The notes under the pieces: generated by a model
The model's input: only the letters and a program-made list of their open reading frames with translations
Database searches by the model: none
Told to the model about the DNA's origin: nothing
Source: Vicia villosa
Lineage: Eukaryota; Streptophyta; Magnoliopsida; Fabales; Fabaceae
Direction: 5' to 3'
NCBI RefSeq assembly: GCF_029867415.1
Contig: NW_026705330.1
Location: forward strand, 124,001 to 188,000
DNA: 64,000 nt
Translations under genes and position numbers: made by a program
Part shown: piece by piece, positions 57,583 to 64,000 of the stretch
How the letters are laid out: each line of letters opens with the position of its first letter
Numbering within the stretch: position 1 is the first letter of the stretch

Positions 57583-58714
57583 TGTTAGAACAAGATTTGT
57601 TCTGATCAATATTCTTAGTTTTGATGATAACAATGTATATGAATTTTGTATGAGATAATGTGGTACTCTAATCTTACGCAATTTCCATTTCAGGAATCAC
57701 ATAAAGAGTATGCACAAAATCAGCGCAAGAAGCACTGACTCAGAAGGTTCAGCATACAACATCAGAACATGCTCTGGCAAGACATCAGAAGATGGTCAAG
57801 CAGAATCAGAACATGGTCTATGGAAGCATCAGAAGAACTTGAGATCAGAAGAAGAAGCACTGAAGTTCTCATGGTATCACGCTAAGAAGCACTTCAAGGT
57901 CAGAAGACAAGAAGATGCTCTGCACCAAGCTGTTTGACTCTGATGATATTCAAACATTGTTTACACAAACATCAGATCAGAAGCAAGTACAAGATGGCAG
58001 GTTACGCTGACTGACAAAAGGAACGTTAGATGCTATTAAAGGCAACGTCAGTAGACACAGTGAAAGCAAGGCTCGAGGTAGTTGACAAAAGAGTGAAACA
58101 TTAAATGCAATGCTGTACGGATCACGCAAAGCATTAAATGCTCCCAACGGTCATCTTCTCAAGTGCCTATATATGGAAGTTCTGAAGAGAAGCTGCATAC
58201 AACACTTTGCGCAAACTTATAGAAATGCTGTAAAATTCAAAAAGCTCTCAAATTTCATCTTCAACCTCACTACATTGCTGTTGTAATATCTTAGTGAGAT
58301 TAAGCCTAAACTTAAGAGAAAAATCACAGTTGTGATAATAGCTTATTAAGAAGCATTGTAACTCTTATAAGAATTTGTTTACATTAAGTTGTAAGAACTA
58401 GGGAAGATCAAGTTGTGATCGGATTCTCTAGAAAGTCTTAGAGGGTATCTAAGCAGTGTGTTCCTAGAGTGATCAGGTTGTGATCAGAATACTCTAGAAG
58501 ACTTAGAGGTTATCTAAGTGGAAAACCATTGTAATCTTGTGTGATTAGTGGATTAAATCCTCAGGTGAGGTAAATTACTCCAAGGGGGTGGACTGAAGTA
58601 GTTTAGTTAACAACGAACCAGGATAAAAATCATTGTGGAAATTGTTTTTATCTTACAAGTTTTAAAGCTACACTTATTCAAATCCCCCCTTTTTAAGTGT
58701 TTTTCTATCCTTCA
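57583..58714 (+). repeat. E4 5' LTR
   Basis: 1132 bp, TGTTAGAACAAG...ATCCTTCA. TATA-like TATATAT at 58168-58174. The U3 (57713-57920) has at least eight CAGAA(G/C/T) words in about 200 bp. Confidence 0.94.
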
Positions 58715-58728
58715 ATTGGCATCAGAGC
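58715..58728 (+). other. E4 primer binding site
   Basis: ATTGGCATCAGAGC, initiator tRNA-Met class; gag starts 71 bp further on. Confidence 0.88.
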
Positions 58729-58799
58729 GCTGGTTCTAAGGTGCAAGCACTTAACAGTGTTTAGAAAAGATTTAGGAAGAGAAAAACGCTTAAGTCAAG

Positions 58800-61700
58800 A
58801 TGGCTGGTGAAGATCCAACACATACATCTACATCTGGCTCTGCTGAGCAACATAATGGAAATGGTAACAATGGTTATACTAGACCACCAGTATTTGATGG
58901 TGAAAACTTTGAATATTGGAAAGATAAACTTGAAAGTTACTTTCTTGGTCTAGATGGTGACTTATGGGATCTTCTGATGAATGGTTACAAACATCCAGTG
59001 AAAGCTAGTGGTGTAAAGCTTACAAGACAAGAGATGAATGATGATCAAAAGAAGCAATTCAAAATTCATCACAAGTGTAGGACTGTTTTGCTGAATGTTA
59101 TCTCTCATGCTGAATATGAGAAGATATCTAACAGGGAAACTGCCTATGACATATATGAATCATTGAAAATGACTCATGAGGGAAATGCCCAAGTCAAGGA
59201 GACTAAAGCTCTTGCCTTGATCCAAAAATATGAAGCCTTCAAGATGGAGGATGATGAAAATATTGAGAAGATGTTCTCAAGATTTCAAACACTAACTGCT
59301 GGATTAAGAGTTTTGGACAAAGGCTACACCAGGACTGATCATGTCAAGAAGATCATCAGAAGCTTGCCAAGAAGATGGGGTCCTATGGTGACTGCTTTCA
59401 AAACTGCCAAGAATCTGAATGAAGTCTCTCTTGAAGAATTGATCAGTGCTCTGAGGAGTCATGAAATTGAGCTGGATGCTAATGAACCTCAGAAGAAAGG
59501 TAAGTCTATTGCATTAAAATCTAATTATAAAAAATGCACTAACGCTTTTCAGGCTGAAGAAGAAGATTCTGAAGAATCAGAATTAGAAGAAGAAGATGAA
59601 CTGTCTATGATCTCCAGAAGGGTAAACCAACTCTGGAAGAGCAAGCAAAGGAAGTTCAAAAACTTTAGAAGTTCAAATAAGCCTGAAAGAGGAGAATCTT
59701 CTGGAAGCAGAAGATCTGACAAGAAGAAGGTCATTTGTTATGAGTGCAATGAGCCTGTACACTTCAAGAATGAATGTCCAAAACTTCAGAAGGAGAATCC
59801 CAAGAAGAAGTTTCATAAGAAGAAAGGTCTTATGGCAACATGGGATGATTCAGATTCAGAATCAGAATCAGACTCTGAAGGCGAGCAGGCAAACCTTGCA
59901 CTGATGGCCACAGTGGATGATGAATCAGAATCTACATCAGAATCAGATTCTGAAGAGGTATTTTCTGAATTATCTAGAGAAGAGTTAGTTTCCAGTTTAA
60001 CAAAACTTCTGGAACTCAAGGCTCATCTTAGTATCAAATACAAAAAGTTGAAGAAGCTATTTGATTCTGAAATTAAGAAGCTGGAAGTGGAAAATTCTGA
60101 ACTGAAGGAAAAAGTTTTAAAATTATCCAAAGATATTGGATCTCCTTCTGAAGCAGAAAAATCCATTCCTAGCCTCAATCATATTCTGAAAGAATATGAC
60201 TCGAGCTTCAGAAGGTTTTTATCTAGAAGTATTGGCAGAAATCATCTTGCTTCTATGATATATGGTGTTTCTGGAAACAAAAGGATTGGTGTTGGCTATC
60301 AGGGTGATACCCCACACAAATTTGAACCTGTAGATGATATGAAAATCACATACAAGCCATTGTATGATCAGTTCAAATATGGCCACTCATATGGTATTAG
60401 GCTCACTTCACATGCCAAAAGCTTTCATGCTACACACACTAAGAAGCATGTGACACAACCTAGAAAATATCATGCTGCCAAACCTAAAGAATATCATGTT
60501 GTTCCTCCTGTTGTTTATTATGCTAAACCCAAGTTCAATCAGAACTTGAGGAAAACTAACAAGAAAGGACCCAAGAAGTTGTGGGTACCTAAGGAGAAGA
60601 TAATTTCTGTTGCAGATACCCTTCGCAACAAAGAAGACAAAGCACAAAATGTCATGGTACCTGGACTCTGGGTGCTCGCGACACATGAGGGAAGAAGGTC
60701 TTTGTTCCAAGACCTGGTGCTTAAGTCTGGTGGAGAAGTCAAGTTTGAAGGAGATCAGAAGGGCAAGATAATTGGCTCTAGAACCATAAGTATTGGTAAC
60801 TCTCCTTCCATAACTAATGTACTTCTTGTAGAAGGATTAGCGCATAACTTATTGTCCATAAGTCAATTAAGTGACAATGGTTATGACATAATCTTCAATC
60901 AAAAGTCTTGCAAGGCTGAAAGTCAGAAGGATGGCACAATCCTATTTACAGGCAAGAGAAAGAACAACATTTATAAGATTGATCTTTCTGATCTTGAAAA
61001 GCAGAAGGTGACTTGCCTTTCGTCTGTTTCTGAAGAGAAATGGGTCTGGCACAGAAGATTAGGACATGCTAGTTTGAGAAAGATTTCTCAGATTAACAAA
61101 CTAAATCTGGTCAGAGGACTCCCAAATCTGAAATACAAATCAGATGCTCTTTGTGAGGCATGTCAGAAGGGCAAGTTCTCCAAACTTGCATTCAAATCTA
61201 ACAATGTAGTCTCTTCCTCTAGGCCGTTGGAACTTCTGCACATTGATCTGTTTGGACCAGTCATAACAACATCTGTCAGAGGGAAGAAATATGGATTAGT
61301 CATCGTAGATGATTATAGCCGCTGGACATGGGTAAAGATCTTAAAACACAAGGATGAGTCTCATTCAGTGTTCTTTGAGTTCTGCACTCAGATTCAATCT
61401 GAGAAGGAGTGCAAAATCATAAAGGTCAGAAGTGATCATGGTGGCGAATTTGAGAACAGATTCTTTGAGGAGTTCTTGAAAGAAAATGGTATTGCCCATG
61501 ATTTCACTTGCCCTAGAACTCCACAGCAAAATGGAGTTGTAGAGAGAAAGAATATGACTCTACAAGAAGTGGCCAGAACCATGATCAAATAAACCAATAT
61601 GGCTAAGCACTTCTGGGCAGAAGCAATAAATACTGCATGTTATATTCAGAATAGAATCTCTATAAGACCTATTCTAAATAAGACTCCTTATGAATTGTGG

Positions 61701-63743
61701 AAGAACAGAAAGCCCAACATTTCATATTTTCATCCTTTTGGATGTGTCTGTTTCATTCTGAATACTAAAGATCATCTTGGTAAGTTTGATTCTAAGGAAC
61801 AAAAATGTTTCCTTCATGGATATTCTGAACGCTCTAAAGGCTACAGAGTATACAATACTGAAACATTGGTTGTAGAAGAATCAATCAATATCAGATTTGA
61901 TGATAAGCTTGGTCTTGAAAAGCCAAAGCAGTTTGAGAATTTTGCAGATATAGATATTGACATATCAGAAGCTGAAGAACCAAGAAGCAAAGTTTCAGAA
62001 GCTGAAAGTCTCAGAAGCAAAGGATCAGAAGATCAAGTTGCTGCATCTTTAGAGAATCTCAGAATTTCTGAAGAGCCAACAGTCAGAAGATCTTCTAGAC
62101 TCACCTCAGCTCACTCAGAAGATGTGATTCTTGGAAAGAAAGATGATCCTATCAGAACAAGAGCATTCCTTAAGAACAATGCAGAGTGTCAATTAGGTCT
62201 TGTTTCTTTGATCGAGCCAACTTCTGTTGATCAAGCTCTAGAAGATCTAGACTGGATAATTGCCATGCAAGAAGAACTAAATCAGTTTACAAGGAATGAT
62301 GTATGGGATCTTGTTCATAGACCAAAAGGATTCAACATCATTGGTACAAAGTGGGTTTTCAGAAATAAGCTAAGTGAGAAGGGAGAAGTGGTAAGAAACA
62401 AAGCCAGACTGGTGGCTCAGGGTTATTGTCAGCAAGAAGGTATTGACTATACAGAAACCTTTGCACCAGTGTGCAGGTTAGAATCTATTCGCTTATTAAT
62501 TTCTTTTGCCACTCAACATAACATCACTCTGTATCAGATGGATGTTAAGAGTGCCTTCTTAAATGGCTATATAGATGAGGAAGTCTATGTCCACCAACCT
62601 CCTAGTTTTGAAGACTCCAAGTCTCCAAAACATGTTTTCAAACTAAAGAAATCATTGTATGGGTTGAAGCAAGCTCCTAGAGCTTGGTATGAAAGACTAA
62701 GTTCTTTCCTTCTGAACAATGGTTTCACTAGAGGACAAGTGGATACGACTCTCTTCTGTAAAACATCTAAGAAGGACATTTTAATTTGTCAAATTTATGT
62801 TGATGATATTATTTTTGGAACATCTAATGCTACACTTGGGAAGGAGTTTGCTAAGTCTATGCAGGCTGAATTTGAAATGAGTATGATTGGAGAACTCAAG
62901 TATTTTCTTGGGATTCAAATCAATCAAACTTATGATGGAACATATGTTCATCAAACGAAGTATGTGAAAGAACTTCTGAAGAAGTTTAATCTTTCTGAAA
63001 GCAAAGAAGCCAAAACTCCTATGCATCCAACGTGTGTCCTAGGTAAGGATGAGGTAAGTAAGAAGGTAGATCAGAATTTGTACAGAGGTATGATTGGATC
63101 TCTTCTATATTTAATTGCTTCTAGACCTGACATTCTATTCAGTGTATGTTTGCGCGCTAGATTCCAATCAGATCCTAGAGAATCTCACTTAACAGCTGTT
63201 AAGAGAATTCTGAGGTATCTGAAAGGTACTACTAATGTTGGTTTAGTCTACAAAAAATCTAAAGAATACAACTTAGTAGGATTTTGTGATGCTGACTATG
63301 CTGGAGATAGAATTGAAAGGAAGAGTACTTCTGGAAGTTGTCAATTTCTTGGAAGTCACCTAATCTCCTGGTACAGCAAGAAGCAAGCTTCCATTGCCCT
63401 CTCAACAACAGAAGCAGAATATGTTGCTGTTGTTAGTTGTAGCATACAAATGCTCTAGATGAAGAGTCAACTAGAAGATTATCAAATATATGAGAGTAAC
63501 ATTCCTATCTTCTGTGATAATACTTCTGCCATATGTTTATCTAAGAATCCTATCTTGCATTCCAAAGCTAAACATATTGAGATTAAACATCATTTCATTA
63601 GGGACTATGTTCAAAAGGGTGTTCTTTCTTTAAACTTTGTGGATACAGACCATCAATGAGCTGATATCTTTACAAAACCCCTTGCTGAAGATAGGTTTAA
63701 GTTCATTCTGAAGAATATCAGTATGGATTTATGCCCAGAATGA
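58800..63743 (+). pseudogene. gag-pol: E4 gag-pol, single 1647-codon frame with three stops
   Basis: ATG 58800 to TGA 63741-63743. Domains: Gag core (residues ~20-240), CCHC knuckle at 313-326 with Val replacing the Gly before His (NEPVHFKNEC), acidic and coiled segments, protease region (~620-640), pre-integrase HHCC (~750-795), integrase (HIDLFGPV ~815, SDHGGEFEN ~880, VVERKN ~918), RT (YVDD at residues 1333-1336, 62796-62807), RNase H (CDADYAGD, TTEAEY, CDNTSAICLS). Internal stops: TAA 61590-61592, TAG 63456-63458 and TGA 63657-63659, the last two at Trp codons in E3. The protease motif DSGCSRH (60664-60684) is in the +1 frame, and a one-base loss between 60684 and 60700 relative to E3 then joins pol to the gag frame. 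The long frame therefore lacks the protease active site. Confidence 0.93.
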
Positions 63744-64000
63744 GAAGATGAGAAGTTCTTACGTATGGTTAAGTTCTGAAATGTGTTAGGATTATGTTTC
63801 TATAAGAAGTTCTGATAGTGATCAATTAGAAGTTCTGATTCTGTTATTACTAACATTTCATTATCTAAGTTGATTCAGAATCTCTTTTAAAGTAAAACAG
63901 CTGTCACCAGTTTTCTAGAAAATGAACACGTGTTCACTATTTTTGGACAAGCATGCGTACAGTTGAGGAGACGCCGCCCTAGGTAACTGTGCAAATCATG
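63744..64000 (+). other. E4 spacer after pol (cut by window end)
   Basis: Untranslated family-specific spacer with GAACACGTGTTC and CCGCCCTAGGTAACTGTG words, as in E2 and E3. The env-like gene would follow to the right. Confidence 0.7.

Larger units (their letters stand above)
57583..64000 (+). mobile_element. E4: SIRE-type Ty1/copia element nested in E3 (visible part)
   Basis: Same family and orientation as E3, inserted in its env-like gene. 5' LTR, PBS and the whole gag-pol are visible; the env-like gene and 3' LTR are beyond the window. It is the best preserved copy here: three in-frame stops and one 1-base loss over 4.9 kb. Confidence 0.93.

Noticed and set aside
57583..58714. Reading this LTR as the 3' LTR of E3
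   Set aside because: No polypurine tract precedes it, E3's env-like frame runs straight into it, and it is followed by a PBS and gag, so it is the 5' LTR of E4.

Overview
The window is plant nuclear DNA, almost certainly from a papilionoid legume and probably tribe Fabeae (pea, vetch, lentil, faba bean). This is inferred from the mix of SIRE/Maximus-type Ty1/copia elements with an env-like third gene, an Ogre-like Ty3/gypsy element with a 3.3-kb LTR, and legume-style MITEs and SINEs. One intact host gene is visible: a five-exon JAZ/TIFY repressor of jasmonate signalling on the minus strand (CDS 24134 to 21928). Nearly everything else is transposable elements in several nested layers.

Left third, 1-20260. 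The 5' end of a minus-strand SIRE-type copia element (E1; LTR 324-1470, gag start 238 to 1) sits in the 5' leader of a minus-strand Ogre-like element (leader 1471-3055, PBS 3056-3073, 5' LTR 3076-6420). The leader carries an array of hairpin-forming repeats in which the loops vary while the stems are kept. Next comes a decayed MULE/FAR1-type transposase (6800-7860). A complete minus-strand copia element, E2 (8574-19818, TSD AAGTT), follows. It has gag, pol and a long env-like gene, all broken. A gypsy solo LTR (17428-18768) lies in its gag, and its 5' LTR is reduced to 142 bp by a microhomology deletion.

Centre, 19978-34501. A Stowaway MITE, a hAT-type MITE with a SINE inside it, the JAZ gene (with another hAT-like MITE in intron 2, and a TATA box and G-box upstream), gypsy remnants, and a complete plus-strand copia element E5 (27284-34501, TSD ATATT). 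E5 keeps gag, protease and an env-like gene but has no integrase, reverse transcriptase or RNase H.

Right-centre, 34502-50722. Old copia and gypsy fragments, a TIR-MULE MITE with a 10-bp TSD, and a three-part nest of solo LTRs (39742-44685) in which two copies of one LTR family lie in opposite orientation. These are followed by a PIF/Harbinger-like MITE, a SINE-like piece, a small MITE, a truncated LINE, a degenerate copia gag and the start of a gypsy LTR.

Right end, 50723-64000. Copia element E3 (plus strand) is inserted in that gypsy LTR, and a second member of the same family, E4, is inserted in the env-like gene of E3. E4 is the least damaged copy: its gag-pol reads in one frame for 1647 codons with three internal stops. 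In E2 and E3, gag and pol are offset by +1, which looks like a family property. In E4 a one-base loss just after the protease motif removes that offset.
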